DNA from: Hinthialibacter sp964556895
GTDB taxonomy: Bacteria; Hinthialibacterota; Hinthialibacteria; Hinthialibacterales; Hinthialibacteraceae
Length of the DNA stretch: 64,000 nucleotides
Direction: 5' to 3'
NCBI GenBank assembly: GCA_964556895.1
Contig: CAZKYC010000002.1
Span: 1 to 64,000 of the forward strand
Under the pieces are notes generated by a model. The model was not told where the DNA came from, did no database searches, and saw only the letters and a program-made list of their open reading frames with translations. Each line of letters begins with the position of its first letter. Positions within the stretch are counted from its first letter, which is position 1. The translations under genes and the position numbers were made by a program. This document shows, one piece after another, positions 47,417-57,022 of this stretch.

Positions 47417-48784
47417 ATGTCGAAGCCTGTTTTGGCTGCATTGATGTCATGCTTCGTTGTTGCGGCTGGTTTCACTGCTGAGTTTGAAAAAGAGAAATTT
47501 AATAATTGGCACCACTGGCGCGGGCCTGACTATAGCGGCGCCGCCCCTAACGCTAACCCGCCCACCACCTGGGGCGAAGACAAAAATATCAAATGGAAAA
47601 CTGACCTGCCCGGCGCGGGGTCGTCCACCCCGATCATTTGGGGCGACAAGATTTTTGTCACTACCGCCATCAAAACCGAAAAAGTAAAAGAAGGCGCCGA
47701 GACTAGTTCCTCTGATATTGATTTAGGTATTCGCGAATTTGGTCAAGATCGCGACCGCCGCCGTCCTGGCGGCCCTCCGGTGAACTACTATAAATTCGAC
47801 ATAATCTGTTTTAACAAAAATTCCGGCGAGGTTATTTGGCAGAAAACCGCCCGCGAATCCGTGCCCCACGAAGGCGCCCACAGAACCAACACCTACGCCT
47901 CCGGCTCACCAACCACAGACGGCAAGTATCTCTATGTCACCTTCGGTTCGTTCGGCATTTACTGTTACGACCTCAACGGGAAGTTAATCTGGGAACGCGA
48001 CCTGGGCGACATGCAGACCCGCAACAGTTTTGGCGAAGGAACCTCGCTGACCGTTCATGGCGACAACCTCATCGTCACCTGGGACCACGAAGGCCCTTCG
48101 TTCATCGCCAACCTCGACGCCAAAACAGGCGTCACCAAATGGAAAGTCGACCGCGTCGAACTAACCACCTGGGCGACGCCCATCGTGGTCGAACACAAAG
48201 GCGTGGCCCAGGTCATCGCCAACGGCGCCGAACACGTCATCAGTTATGACATCAAAGACGGTTCGGTGATTTGGAAATGCGGAGGCCAAACCGGCAACCC
48301 CATCCCGACGCCCTATGTGAACGACGGCGTGGCGTATGTCTCGAGCGGTTGGCGCGGCGGCGCGTTTTACGCGATCCCGCTTGACTCGAAAGGCGACGTG
48401 ACCGGCACAGATAAAATCGTCTGGAGCCTCACCCGCGACACGCCCTATGTACCGTCTCCAGTCTTTACCAAAGACCGAATCTACTTCACCAAAGACCGCA
48501 ACCCGATTATGACCAGCGTGAACATGAAAGACGGCAGCGTTATTACGCCGCCAGCGCGCTTGCCGGGGTTGATGGGCACGATGTATTCGTCGCCAGCCGC
48601 TGCGGGCGACTATGTCTATTTCACAACGCGAGACGGCAAGACGCTGGTCTTAAAAGTCGGCGAAGAAGACAAACCCGTCGCGGTTAATGAATTAGAAGAC
48701 GAAATCGACGCGACATTGGTTATTCTCGGCGACCAAATTTTCATTCGAGGAAAGAACAGCCTGTACTGCATACAGAACAGTTAA
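47417..48784 (+). CDS. Exported PQQ-type beta-propeller protein
   Basis: A 455-residue protein with signal peptide and an ATG at 47417 behind AAGGAG. The body is an eight-bladed PQQ-like propeller with repeats such as HWRGPDYSGAAPNANPPTTW at the start, IVVEHKGVAQVIANGAEHVISYDIKDG, and VNDGVAYVSSGWRGG. The opening WRGPDGxG form is typical of Planctomycetota propellers resembling BamB but without dehydrogenase residues. It probably serves in binding or envelope assembly. The start lies 74 bp past the GH2 terminator, so it has its own promoter. Confidence 0.85.
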   Translation: MSKPVLAALMSCFVVAAGFTAEFEKEKFNNWHHWRGPDYSGAAPNANPPTTWGEDKNIKWKTDLPGAGSSTPIIWGDKIFVTTAIKTEKVKEGAETSSSDIDLGIREFGQDRDRRRPGGPPVNYYKFDIICFNKNSGEVIWQKTARESVPHEGAHRTNTYASGSPTTDGKYLYVTFGSFGIYCYDLNGKLIWERDLGDMQTRNSFGEGTSLTVHGDNLIVTWDHEGPSFIANLDAKTGVTKWKVDRVELTTWATPIVVEHKGVAQVIANGAEHVISYDIKDGSVIWKCGGQTGNPIPTPYVNDGVAYVSSGWRGGAFYAIPLDSKGDVTGTDKIVWSLTRDTPYVPSPVFTKDRIYFTKDRNPIMTSVNMKDGSVITPPARLPGLMGTMYSSPAAAGDYVYFTTRDGKTLVLKVGEEDKPVAVNELEDEIDATLVILGDQIFIRGKNSLYCIQNS

Positions 48785-48882
48785 ATACGAAGTAAATGAA
48801 GCGTAGGTAGTTTCGAGTTGATCGTCTCAGACAATCTTGCGCTGACAATAAAAACCTTTTTCGGGCCCTTTGGGTCCTCCCC

Positions 48883-48920
48883 ACCCCGCTTTGTGGACTG
48901 ATGAGCAAAGCGGGGTCTTC
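48883..48920 (+). terminator. Putative terminator after the propeller gene
   Basis: An 11-bp perfect stem ACCCCGCTTTG/CAAAGCGGGGT with a 12-base loop, then CTTC and later TTG. The T tract is weak. It lies 98 bp past the stop codon. Confidence 0.5.
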
Positions 48921-49034
48921 TTGTGTATAGATAAATTAGGGTTCTTCCAATATTTGAGTACTTCCCTTGTTGGATGATCTGGAATTTGGTCAAAAAACGA
49001 TATTCGTCCTATCAATAATTGACAAGCCAACTCA

Positions 49035-49198
49035 GGCATGGGTGCAACTCTATGAGCGCCTGTGCAACAAAGCAGAGCCGCACTGAAGCGAGCAGAGTTG
49101 TACCCATGCCAAATACAACGATAAAAAAATCATCCTTGAGATCATGCCTGGAAATTCTAATTCAATTTGAGAGAGCGTATCCAAATCCCGGATGAGCC
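49035..49198 (+). repeat. Quasi-palindromic intergenic repeat, copy E, long form
   Basis: Core 49035-49110 (76 bp): GGCATGGGTGCAACTCTA at the left, AGAGTTGTACCCATGCC at the right, with GAGCGCCTGTGC and GCACTGAAGCGA between. An 88-bp module to 49198, ending ATCCAAATCCCGGATGAGCC, matches copy B's module; core plus module is 164 bp in both. Copy E sits between convergent genes in a 491-bp gene-free stretch (48785-49275). The rest of that stretch has only the putative terminator; the short reading frames on the minus strand show no coding signs. Confidence 0.9.
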
Positions 49199-49275
49199 AA
49201 AAAAAAGAAAGATTGGCTAATACAATGCACAACCTGCCCGCGCGCCTGCTACCGTATGTTTCTTTTATTCTGTCT

Positions 49276-49863
49276 CTAATACAACGAGCCGCCGGGGCCG
49301 AGGAACGCGATGATACCGTCGCTGATCAATCCGTTTGATGCAGAGTAGAAAATGATCTGGTTTCCATGAGACAGGTGAGACGACCAGTTCAACGCCGGGC
49401 CGGGGCTTCGCGCCGCGAATTCAAAACTCGACCCATACAACTTCATGGTGGGCTCGCCGCCGCCCGGTCGGCGCTTTTCGTCATAGACGTAGCCGCCGTC
49501 CCAGATATCACCGAGTTGTGAATTTAACTTCTGTGGATCAGCCGTCTGAAATGGATCAATCGGCACTGCCCCAATGTAAGAAATTGGCGTGGTCAGCTGA
49601 TGAAAGCGGTAGGTGTGCTTCTGCCACCAAGGCGACCCTGACGCCCAGAGCCCTTCGCCGCCAGGAAACACATTGTTATCGAGCCCATACATCTGAATCG
49701 CCGTGCCGATGGCCCGAAGGTCGGTTTGAGCGCGTGAGACTTTGGCTTTCAGTTGCGCATTTAGAAAGTTGGGGACGGCAATCGCCGCGAGAATTCCAAT
49801 AATCGCGACAACAATGAGCAGCTCGATCAAAGTAAAGCCATAACGCGACTTGCGAAAAGTCAT
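49276..49863 (-). CDS. Type II secretion pseudopilin-like protein (prepilin N-terminal motif)
   Basis: A 195-residue protein with a class III signal at its N-terminus: basic leader, cleavage G9|F10, then FTLIELLIVVAIIGILAAIA with Glu14 at +5. The C-terminal domain is Gly/Pro/Trp-rich and resembles the short DUF1559-type and PulG-like pseudopilins common in Planctomycetota. The ATG at 49863 follows AGGGG; a GTG three codons upstream is also possible. No other secretion gene is nearby. Confidence 0.85.
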   Translation of the reverse strand: MTFRKSRYGFTLIELLIVVAIIGILAAIAVPNFLNAQLKAKVSRAQTDLRAIGTAIQMYGLDNNVFPGGEGLWASGSPWWQKHTYRFHQLTTPISYIGAVPIDPFQTADPQKLNSQLGDIWDGGYVYDEKRRPGGGEPTMKLYGSSFEFAARSPGPALNWSSHLSHGNQIIFYSASNGLISDGIIAFLGPGGSLY

Positions 49864-49975
49864 CACCAACACCCCTGGTTAGATTATAAGGCTACAGTCT
49901 TCAAACGAACGAGTTGGTGAATACCCAAGGTGAGAGTCCTACCAGAAGATTAACCTTACACTGTTACGTCTCTAT

Positions 49976-50848
49976 TTACCACCGAATTTTTTCGGAAAAA
50001 AATTCGTCGATCAATTCGGTGTAATACTCTTTCAACTTGACTGGGTCAGGCTGTTCAGGCGATTTTGAATATAAGTCATAGGGGTTAAATAATTTTACCC
50101 ATTTAAACATCTCACGGTCGTGGTCGTTCATCAGATAATCATATTCGCCTTCTCGATGGGCGGGGTAAAACGAATGATAACGGATCATGTAGAGCGCTGG
50201 CTCAGGCAGGTAGTCTTTCATCACATGATACAAATATTCGTCATGCCCCCATGACATGTGAACGTTGTCTAAACCGCAACCTTCTTCATACACGCCAATA
50301 AGCGTTTGATACGCGTCATTCTTTGAATCCGGGTTGTCTTCAAAAAATTCAGGGAAAACGATCTTATCTGAAAACTTACACCCGACCGGAAAGGTGTCGC
50401 CCACCACCGCCCATTGCGGCTCGCCCCAAAGACACAAAATCTTGCCCAAGTCGTGAATCAACCCCGTCAAGATAAACCAGCGGGGGTGGCCGTCACACCG
50501 AATCGCTTCGGACGTTTGCAACAAATGCTCTAACTGAGAGAGGTCGATGTCGGGGTCGCTATCGTCGACCAAGGTGTTAAGCAACTCAATCGCTTCCCAC
50601 ACCCCCATCTCGGTGCGGTTAAGGCCCAAAAACTGCTCTTCTTTTTGTTTGACAAAATCAAAGGTTTGGTTGTGGTGGTTGAGGCGGTAAAATTCTTTGA
50701 CACAATCGCGGGTGGTGTTTCGATAGTCGCGAAACTCGTCTTGTTTCTTTTTTTGCGTAATATCGTCTGGGTCAGGGTAACGGCTTTCAACAAAATCGTC
50801 CCACTCATCCAGGCGATTGAGTGGGTTTGGATTGGGCGACTGAGTCAT
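49976..50848 (-). CDS. myo-Inositol oxygenase (MIOX)
   Basis: A 290-residue protein of normal MIOX size. All di-iron ligands are present in order: His108 (LEHLLQTSE), His132-Asp133 (LIHDLGK), His202 (SWGHDEYLY), His225 (IRYHSFYPAH) and Asp258 (NPYDLYSK). The enzyme converts myo-inositol and O2 to D-glucuronate in the cytosol. Bacterial MIOX is uncommon but known in several phyla, so no transfer need be assumed; codon use looks like the neighbours. It is divergent from the sugar permease with 125 bp between starts. The ATG at 50848 follows AGGGGAG. Confidence 0.93.
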   Translation of the reverse strand: MTQSPNPNPLNRLDEWDDFVESRYPDPDDITQKKKQDEFRDYRNTTRDCVKEFYRLNHHNQTFDFVKQKEEQFLGLNRTEMGVWEAIELLNTLVDDSDPDIDLSQLEHLLQTSEAIRCDGHPRWFILTGLIHDLGKILCLWGEPQWAVVGDTFPVGCKFSDKIVFPEFFEDNPDSKNDAYQTLIGVYEEGCGLDNVHMSWGHDEYLYHVMKDYLPEPALYMIRYHSFYPAHREGEYDYLMNDHDREMFKWVKLFNPYDLYSKSPEQPDPVKLKEYYTELIDEFFSEKIRW

Positions 50849-50973
50849 TGGTTCTCCCCTGAGGCGACAAGCGCCTTATTAAAAAATAAAAACTTGATAA
50901 TAATAGTAAAACTTCTTTGCTGATTCTTCAAGCAATACCTTTTGGGGAGAGCGTGTTCAGGCCGCCTTTAGAG

Positions 50974-51942
50974 ATGTCAAACCATTTTCTTGTCCGTTTT
51001 CAACGGACTTTTTTACGTTTTGGCCGCGATTTTGGCCCATTGGCGGGCTTGATTGTCATTTGTCTGGTGATGTGGGCGGCGACGCCCAACTTTCTTACTC
51101 CCGCCAACCTGACCAACGTCCTGCTTCAGTCAACCATCAATGCGACGCTGGCGATTGGAATGACCTATGTCATTATCACCGCGGGCATCGACTTGTCTGT
51201 TGGTTCGCTGCTCGCTCTCGTGGGCGTAGTGATGGCGGCGATGTTGAAGGCCGAATGGCCTCTAAGCATCACGATTATCGTAACGCTCGCGTTTGGAACG
51301 CTCTGTGGCTTTATGAACGGCGCCTTTGTCTCCTGGGGAAAGTTGCCGCCCTTTATCGTGACCTTGGGCATGATGAGCGCCGCGCGCGGCGGCGCCTTGT
51401 TGGCCTCGTCGGGCCGACCTATCTCAGGCTTTGATGAATCGTTTCGCTGGATCGCGACCGGTTCAATCGCCTGGGTCCCCGTTCCTATAATTATTTTGGC
51501 CGCGTTATGTGTGAGTAGCCACATCGTCTTGAGGCGCACGTCATTCGGGCGAAAAACCATCGCTATCGGCAGTAACGAAGAAGCGGCGGTTTTATCTGGG
51601 GTGAATGTGTCGCGCCACAAATTTTTCATCTATGGGTTTTCGGGCTTTTGCTGCGCCGCGGCGGCGATTTTGTTGACCGCGCGCCTTAACTCAGCAGCCC
51701 CAACAGCCGGCATCAACTACGAACTCGACGCCATCGCCGCATCCGTCATTGGCGGGACCAGCCTGATGGGCGGTGAGGGCGGCATCCCCGGCGCCATCAT
51801 CGGCGCGCTCATCATTGGCGTTCTGCGAAACGGCTTAAACTTACTCAACGTGTCATCTTACCTTCAAAGCATCGTCATCGGCGGCGTGATCGTCGTGGCC
51901 GCGCTGCTTGACCGTTTTATTAAATCCCAACACGAACACTAA
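50974..51942 (+). CDS. RbsC-like sugar ABC transporter permease
   Basis: A 322-residue membrane protein of the ribose/inositol/galactose permease family. About eight to ten hydrophobic spans, AIGMTYVIITAGIDLSVGSL (EAA-like coupling region precursor) and GGTSLMGGEGGIPGAIIGAL near the end. I chose the ATG at 50974; GTG at 50953, closer to a GGGGAGA site, is an alternative that adds seven residues. No ATP-binding subunit gene is next to it, although the binding protein follows after 12 bp, so the ATPase must be encoded elsewhere or shared. Confidence 0.88.
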   Translation: MSNHFLVRFQRTFLRFGRDFGPLAGLIVICLVMWAATPNFLTPANLTNVLLQSTINATLAIGMTYVIITAGIDLSVGSLLALVGVVMAAMLKAEWPLSITIIVTLAFGTLCGFMNGAFVSWGKLPPFIVTLGMMSAARGGALLASSGRPISGFDESFRWIATGSIAWVPVPIIILAALCVSSHIVLRRTSFGRKTIAIGSNEEAAVLSGVNVSRHKFFIYGFSGFCCAAAAILLTARLNSAAPTAGINYELDAIAASVIGGTSLMGGEGGIPGAIIGALIIGVLRNGLNLLNVSSYLQSIVIGGVIVVAALLDRFIKSQHEH

Positions 51943-51954
51943 GGGGACAACCAA

Positions 51955-52896
51955 ATGAACCAATTTCTCATTCTCTTGTTGATTAGCGTTCTCACTTTCA
52001 GCGGTTGCAATCGCGGCGGCGATGTCTCAAATGACGGCAAGATTCGCGTCGGGTTTGTGATGAAGACGCTGAATAATCCCTTCTTTATTCAGATGGAAGA
52101 AGGCGCAACAGCAGCCGCCGATACGTTGAACATCGAACTCGTAGTCCAGGCCGCTGAGCGCGAAATCGATGTCGAACGCCAGATGCAGATTATCGAAAAC
52201 TTGATCCAAACCCGAATAGACGCGCTCTGTATCACCCCCAGCGGTTCGCGCGAAATTGCGCCCGCTGTCAAAAAAGCGAACGACGCGGGCATCTCCGTCA
52301 TCATTGTTGACACCCGGCTTGATCAAGAGATCGTTAATGAAATTGGCGCATCAACGGTCGCTTTCATCGGCTCAGACAACTACGAAGGCGGAAAGTTAGC
52401 CGGAGAATATTACGCGAAGACATTTGTTGACGAGACGCCCATCGCTGTGCTTGAGGGCATCCCTGGACATGAAACCCATGACTCGCGCCTGCAAGGTTTT
52501 CTCGACGCGGTTGAGAATGCAGATCAACTCACCATCGTCGCGTCACAACCAGCCAACACCGAACGCGAACAGGGCTTCAACGTGTTTCAGAATATCTTAC
52601 AGACTCATCCTGGCGTGAAGGCGCTGTTCGCCACCAATGATATGATGGCGCTGGGCGCGCTTGAAGCGATCGCTCAGGCAGGCAAACAAGGCGAGATCGC
52701 TGTGATTGGCTTTGACGCGGTCGATGAAGCGCGAAACGCCATACGCCAAGGGCGCATGACCGGCTCAATCGCTCAGTCGCCAAGCGAGATGGGGCGAATT
52801 GCGGTCGAAACAGCCGTCAATACTCGAAACGGCCAAGCCGTTGAATCAGAGATTCCCGTACCGATCACATTAATTACACAAGAAAATGTTGATTAA
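51955..52896 (+). CDS. RbsB-like sugar-binding lipoprotein
   Basis: A 313-residue periplasmic binding protein of the ribose type, anchored by lipid: lipobox TFSGC at residues 15-19 after a hydrophobic leader. IRVGFVMKTLNNPFF begins domain 1; IVDTRLDQEIVNEIG and GSDNYEGGKLAGEYY are the standard hinge-near motifs; ATNDMMALGALEA and VIGFDAVDEARNAI follow. Ligand unknown; the adjacent inositol oxygenase suggests inositol or a related polyol. The start is preceded by AAGGGGAC. Confidence 0.9.
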   Translation: MNQFLILLLISVLTFSGCNRGGDVSNDGKIRVGFVMKTLNNPFFIQMEEGATAAADTLNIELVVQAAEREIDVERQMQIIENLIQTRIDALCITPSGSREIAPAVKKANDAGISVIIVDTRLDQEIVNEIGASTVAFIGSDNYEGGKLAGEYYAKTFVDETPIAVLEGIPGHETHDSRLQGFLDAVENADQLTIVASQPANTEREQGFNVFQNILQTHPGVKALFATNDMMALGALEAIAQAGKQGEIAVIGFDAVDEARNAIRQGRMTGSIAQSPSEMGRIAVETAVNTRNGQAVESEIPVPITLITQENVD

Positions 52897-52909
52897 TCCC
52901 GAGAAGAGA

Positions 52910-53092
52910 TTACTTTTTTTCCCACTTGTTTTGTGCGATAGCCATACGTTTTGAATCGTCGTTTTCTGATTCTTCTGCGCTTCCGCCACAATCAGGGCAT
53001 AGAGTGGGGTATACTTTTCCTATGGGCGGCACGCCATTTATCCATTTGCCATCTACGTTTACGCGATGGCATTCTGTGCAGATATGAACCAT
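52910..53092 (-). CDS. Small zinc-binding protein, 60 residues
   Basis: A tiny protein with two Cys pairs, ICTECH (residues 4-9) and LCPDCGG near 31-37, spaced as a zinc ribbon and followed by an acidic/basic tail. The pattern ICxxCxxV...W...LCPDC is like the Cys-rich tail of some sensor kinases and diguanylate cyclases, here as a free protein. The ATG is preceded by AGGTG. Converges on the binding-lipoprotein gene, 13 bp apart. Real but uncertain, since it is short. Confidence 0.6.
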   Translation of the reverse strand: MVHICTECHRVNVDGKWINGVPPIGKVYPTLCPDCGGSAEESENDDSKRMAIAQNKWEKK

Positions 53093-53180
53093 ATAACACC
53101 TGTAATTAAATAGAATTAACCGTTAGAAAAGCAAATATAATGCTAATTACGACATAGATATTCAACATCTGATTTTTTGA

Positions 53181-54305
53181 TTATCTAGTGTAACTCTCAT
53201 TTTTTTTCGGGGGTTTTTTGTACCATTGGTTCAAACTATACCAAAATGTAAGACCGGCCAATGCGCCGCCTATATGGGCCAGCGCTGAAACGTTTGTCAC
53301 ACCAGTGAGTTGATAATACGCTAACACAACTTGCAGCGCGGCCCAGAGGGCCAAAAGCGCTGTTACGGGGATGCGAAACCATCGCCAATAGATGACGATC
53401 CCCATACGAATTCGAGGAAACTGAAGGGCATAGAATACCAGCACGCCGGAGACGCCTGCGCTGGCGCCGATGGTTGGGATTTCTGGATTGGGATCAAACA
53501 ATCCATGAATGAATACCCCAAGCAGAGTCCCGCTCAGAAGCAACAAACCAAACAACCATTTGCCGACATAATCTTCAACATTATCGCCAAAGACCAATAA
53601 GAAGTAAGCATTGCCAATCAGATGAAATAAACTGCCGTGGATAAAGAAGGATGTTACCAGCGTTAACCCGCCAAGCCGAAACGCATCCTGTGGAACAAAC
53701 CCATACGAGCCAATCGCCTGATCTAGGTTGGTTATCGTCAAACCAAATACTGTAACAAAAGAAAGAAACAACACCCATGTCACCCAAGGCCAAAATCGAA
53801 GGTGGTCAGAATCAAACTCAATGGGCACGCCCATAACGGCGGGAATGAACTTCCAGTGTTCTTCGGGAGCAATTTGAAAATCTCTGATATGGTCGCGAAT
53901 CTGCTGTAATTTTGAAATTGCTAACGCTTCACGGGCTTTTTTGGTAAACGCGATGTTTAGGTCGGGAGCCGGCGCAGGCGGCGGGACGCCGGGCAAGTCA
54001 TCGTATTCGCCTTCGTCAAACCAAAAAAGTTGACACGGTTTACACAAATCGAGTTTCCAATCAACGTCAACGACTTTTAGTTGAAACTGCACCATGCGCT
54101 TGGTACAGATAGGGCAGGCTTTGCCCTCGACGCCGTCGATAGCCACTACACGCTGCCACATTCGGTCAATCGCGTTCTTATCGATCGACCTTCTCAGCAA
54201 CGCAAGCGGCGCGGCGCGGCCGCCGCAGCGCTGACAGCCCCAAATGAAGCCGTGTGGGCGCCGCCCTTTTTTTAGCGGCTTGTCACAATTGGGGCAAATC
54301 AACAT
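53181..54305 (-). CDS. Rhomboid-family intramembrane serine protease with N-terminal zinc ribbons
   Basis: A 374-residue membrane protein. The first 100 residues hold four Cys pairs (C4/C7, C24/C27, C64/C67, C88/C91), two zinc-ribbon-like units resembling zf-TFIIB. A linker follows and then a six-span rhomboid domain: HGSLFHLIGNAYFLLVFGDNVED, catalytic Ser near 281 in GASAGVSG, and the His near 341 in LAHIGGALAG. The dyad is intact, so it should be active. The cytosolic ribbons may bind nucleic acid or a protein partner. The ATG at 54305 lies 19 bp past the stop of the large propeller gene, so the two may be cotranscribed. Confidence 0.88.
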   Translation of the reverse strand: MLICPNCDKPLKKGRRPHGFIWGCQRCGGRAAPLALLRRSIDKNAIDRMWQRVVAIDGVEGKACPICTKRMVQFQLKVVDVDWKLDLCKPCQLFWFDEGEYDDLPGVPPPAPAPDLNIAFTKKAREALAISKLQQIRDHIRDFQIAPEEHWKFIPAVMGVPIEFDSDHLRFWPWVTWVLFLSFVTVFGLTITNLDQAIGSYGFVPQDAFRLGGLTLVTSFFIHGSLFHLIGNAYFLLVFGDNVEDYVGKWLFGLLLLSGTLLGVFIHGLFDPNPEIPTIGASAGVSGVLVFYALQFPRIRMGIVIYWRWFRIPVTALLALWAALQVVLAYYQLTGVTNVSALAHIGGALAGLTFWYSLNQWYKKPPKKNESYTR

Positions 54306-54324
54306 TCATCCGGCCTGTCATGCG

Positions 54325-56805
54325 TTAGTCCATTAACATCCAGTCATCAATCGACGTGAAGGGCAGCTCGACGCCCGGGCGCCCGGTTGGGATGCGGATA
54401 ACTTCGCCCGGGTAGCGCCTGTCCGGCGCCAGACCCATGTTCGCGGCGAAGAGATGCGTCTCCAATTCACCATGACCAAACGCAATGCCGACTGAAGCCG
54501 ACAGACCGCGCGTAAACTCAACAATGTCGCCATTCGGGGCGACCCGGTAAAGCAAACCAGGCGTCCCATCAGCCACATAAATAAAGCCGTCGCGGTCAAA
54601 CGCGATGCCGTCGATGACCGTCGCGACCGCCTCAGCGTATGTCTCAACGCTGCCGTCTTCCATCAGGCGAAAGACGCTGCTTTGGCCAAAATCATCGTTG
54701 CCAAAATAGAGCCGGTTGTCAGGGCCAAACGCGAGAGAACTGGGGTTTCTCACTGTTGATACGACGATTGTTCGCTCTCCAGACGGGTCTACTTTTTCAA
54801 TCACGTCACTGCCGCGCTGGGCGATAAACAGCGACCCGTCTTTGTCAAAAGCGATCGCCGTGGGGAAGTTTAGTCCGTCCACAACGGTTTCGGTTTGGGC
54901 GCCAACCAGTTTTTTCACCGTGCCGTCAGCGGCGTTGCTGATGTGAAGAACGCCCTCTTGGTCTAACGCCAGGCCATTCGGCCCAAATCCGCCGCCGCTG
55001 GTGGGTAAATCCGTCACCGCGATTTCGATGCGGCCATTCTGTGAAATCGTAATCACTCGCCCGCTCGACGACTCGGTCACATAGAGTTTGTTGTCTTTGT
55101 CGACGGCGACCGCGAAGGGCGTTCCGTTAATTTGCGCGATGCGTGTAGGGCCGGGCAACGCGGGTGAGAGAAACTCATTCTCTAAGTCAGACGAATCGCG
55201 TAACCGGACAAACACAATATCGCCATTGTTGGCTGGCGCTTCGAGCGAAACCGAACCGTCTTGGGGAAACACGCCCTGCCCCTCTTGCCCGGTTTTATCA
55301 ACGATCAAGGTCGCTTCAACCGGCATGGTGTCGTCTAACACCGAGCCAGAGGGCAAGATCACATTCACTGTATCATTGGCGTATGACACCACCGCGGCGG
55401 GGTCGTTCATCGCCGGTGCAATGGCATCAAATGGCGCGCCAGTCGCATACGAAATCGCCGCGACGCCAGTCATCACCTGGGGGTTCGCCTGATTGGCAGA
55501 ACTCGAAATCTCAACCACATACTCGCCGCCTGATGGAAACTCAATCCCACTGAGAAGCGAATCAAAACTAAACACAGCGTCATCGTTAAAAAAAACCTCT
55601 TGATTGTTTAAGTCGAGAACCCGCAGGCTGGGGTCGAGCAGGTGCCACGCGCTTGAGGCGAACAGCGAATAGCGCCGGCCGTCTTCAACCAATATCCGAT
55701 ATCGGTCCACATCGCCAACCGGGCCGATCACAGCGGTGACAGTTTCGCCAACATTGAGCCGCAAATCGTCAGGTTCATCGTCGAGCGGCGCGGCGACAAA
55801 ATCAAACAGCCCGGTTTGTTCATGCTCATCGCCCAACACCAACATATACAAACTTTCGTCGCGAAACGGGGTAAACCCGGGCATAGTGGTCGTGGTTAGG
55901 TCGTCAGGGAACGGGCCCGCCAGTGTTATAAAATTGCCCGTGCCCTCTAAAAGGATGATGGTTGATTCAAGCCCATTCACTCCTGTCGCGGTGAAATCGT
56001 AGGTTTCGCTTTTGAGAAGCGGCAACTCAAACGCCGCCACGTCGCCTGGGCTTCGAATGTCGCCTGACGTCGTCTCGCCAATCGTCACTTCAGGCGCGTC
56101 ATGAACAACGATTTGATAAGGCCCAATTGCGTCGCCCGTCTGAGCGACGATGACGATTGTATAAACGCCCGCTGAGGGAGCGACCAACAGCGCGACCGGT
56201 TCGGTTGTGACAAAGTCATTTGTGGCAAATAACAACTCGCCCGTAGGGCTAAACACACCCATTCGAGCATTAAACACCAGGCCAGGCGTCATCACAGCGA
56301 TTACAATCGCCTGGCCCTGGGCCAAGTCTAACAAATACTGGTCTTGTTCATTCGGTGTGGCGATTAACCCGGTCTTGGGTTGGTCTTTGGCGAGAAATGA
56401 GATGGTATTGGTATCAGAAAGCGCGTTAATCTTCAACGAAAATTGGGCCGGCTGCTCTATCCCCTCCGCAGTGATCTCAATAGTGTAAGTCCCGAGGTCG
56501 ACAAGCGTCTCTAAGATATACGCCCCTTGAAACGCAGGAAAATTAAGCCCGGCGTTAGACGCGACAAACTCGCCGTCAGGGTTGGTCAGCGTCATTTCGA
56601 TATCAAAGTCGCGCTCTTCTATATCCAGTTGAATTTGGATGAGCGCGCGCGCTTCAAACGGAAACTTCAACACAGCGACAGGTTGGTCGGGGCCAAACTC
56701 TCCCGTCACGACCCCGCCAACAACAATTTGTTGCTGGCAATGGCTGTAATTCGGTAATGATATGAACAACGCAAGAGCGAACAAAGCAAAACCAAACGAT
56801 CTCAT
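54325..56805 (-). CDS. Large secreted protein with pre-peptidase-like domains and NHL/SMP-30-type propeller
   Basis: An 826-residue protein with signal peptide (1-23). The N-terminal 500 residues contain repeated beta-sandwich units like pre-peptidase C-terminal domains (KFPFEARALIQIQLDIEERDFD, VAAFELPLLKSETYDFTATG, VDRYRILVEDGRRYSLFAS). Then, from about 590, a propeller of the NHL/gluconolactonase-like type: GTPFAVAVDKDNKLYVTESSSG, NGLALDQEGVLHISNAADG, SLAFGPDNRLYFGNDDFG. No catalytic residues are certain. It probably acts at the surface as a binding or scaffold protein. Confidence 0.8.
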   Translation of the reverse strand: MRSFGFALFALALFISLPNYSHCQQQIVVGGVVTGEFGPDQPVAVLKFPFEARALIQIQLDIEERDFDIEMTLTNPDGEFVASNAGLNFPAFQGAYILETLVDLGTYTIEITAEGIEQPAQFSLKINALSDTNTISFLAKDQPKTGLIATPNEQDQYLLDLAQGQAIVIAVMTPGLVFNARMGVFSPTGELLFATNDFVTTEPVALLVAPSAGVYTIVIVAQTGDAIGPYQIVVHDAPEVTIGETTSGDIRSPGDVAAFELPLLKSETYDFTATGVNGLESTIILLEGTGNFITLAGPFPDDLTTTTMPGFTPFRDESLYMLVLGDEHEQTGLFDFVAAPLDDEPDDLRLNVGETVTAVIGPVGDVDRYRILVEDGRRYSLFASSAWHLLDPSLRVLDLNNQEVFFNDDAVFSFDSLLSGIEFPSGGEYVVEISSSANQANPQVMTGVAAISYATGAPFDAIAPAMNDPAAVVSYANDTVNVILPSGSVLDDTMPVEATLIVDKTGQEGQGVFPQDGSVSLEAPANNGDIVFVRLRDSSDLENEFLSPALPGPTRIAQINGTPFAVAVDKDNKLYVTESSSGRVITISQNGRIEIAVTDLPTSGGGFGPNGLALDQEGVLHISNAADGTVKKLVGAQTETVVDGLNFPTAIAFDKDGSLFIAQRGSDVIEKVDPSGERTIVVSTVRNPSSLAFGPDNRLYFGNDDFGQSSVFRLMEDGSVETYAEAVATVIDGIAFDRDGFIYVADGTPGLLYRVAPNGDIVEFTRGLSASVGIAFGHGELETHLFAANMGLAPDRRYPGEVIRIPTGRPGVELPFTSIDDWMLMD

Positions 56806-57022
56806 GTTACTTCCCCGTATCTCTGAATTTGCTGAACTCTATTTTAAACCAATTCAAAACCACACAGTAAAAAATTACAACTATTTACAAATCAAAGCGA
56901 TGGGGATCGGGCGATTATGCAAGCGAATTAACGATAGCTCAAAATGAAAACGATCAATGCTACAATAATCACCATTGTAAGTGAATCTGTTTGCCTGAAT
57001 CAATGTAGGGGATTGATTGTTC

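Noticed and set aside
48781..49039. Two 70-codon minus-strand frames after the propeller gene
   Set aside because: They cover the putative terminator stem and overlap each other; no ribosome site or recognisable protein.
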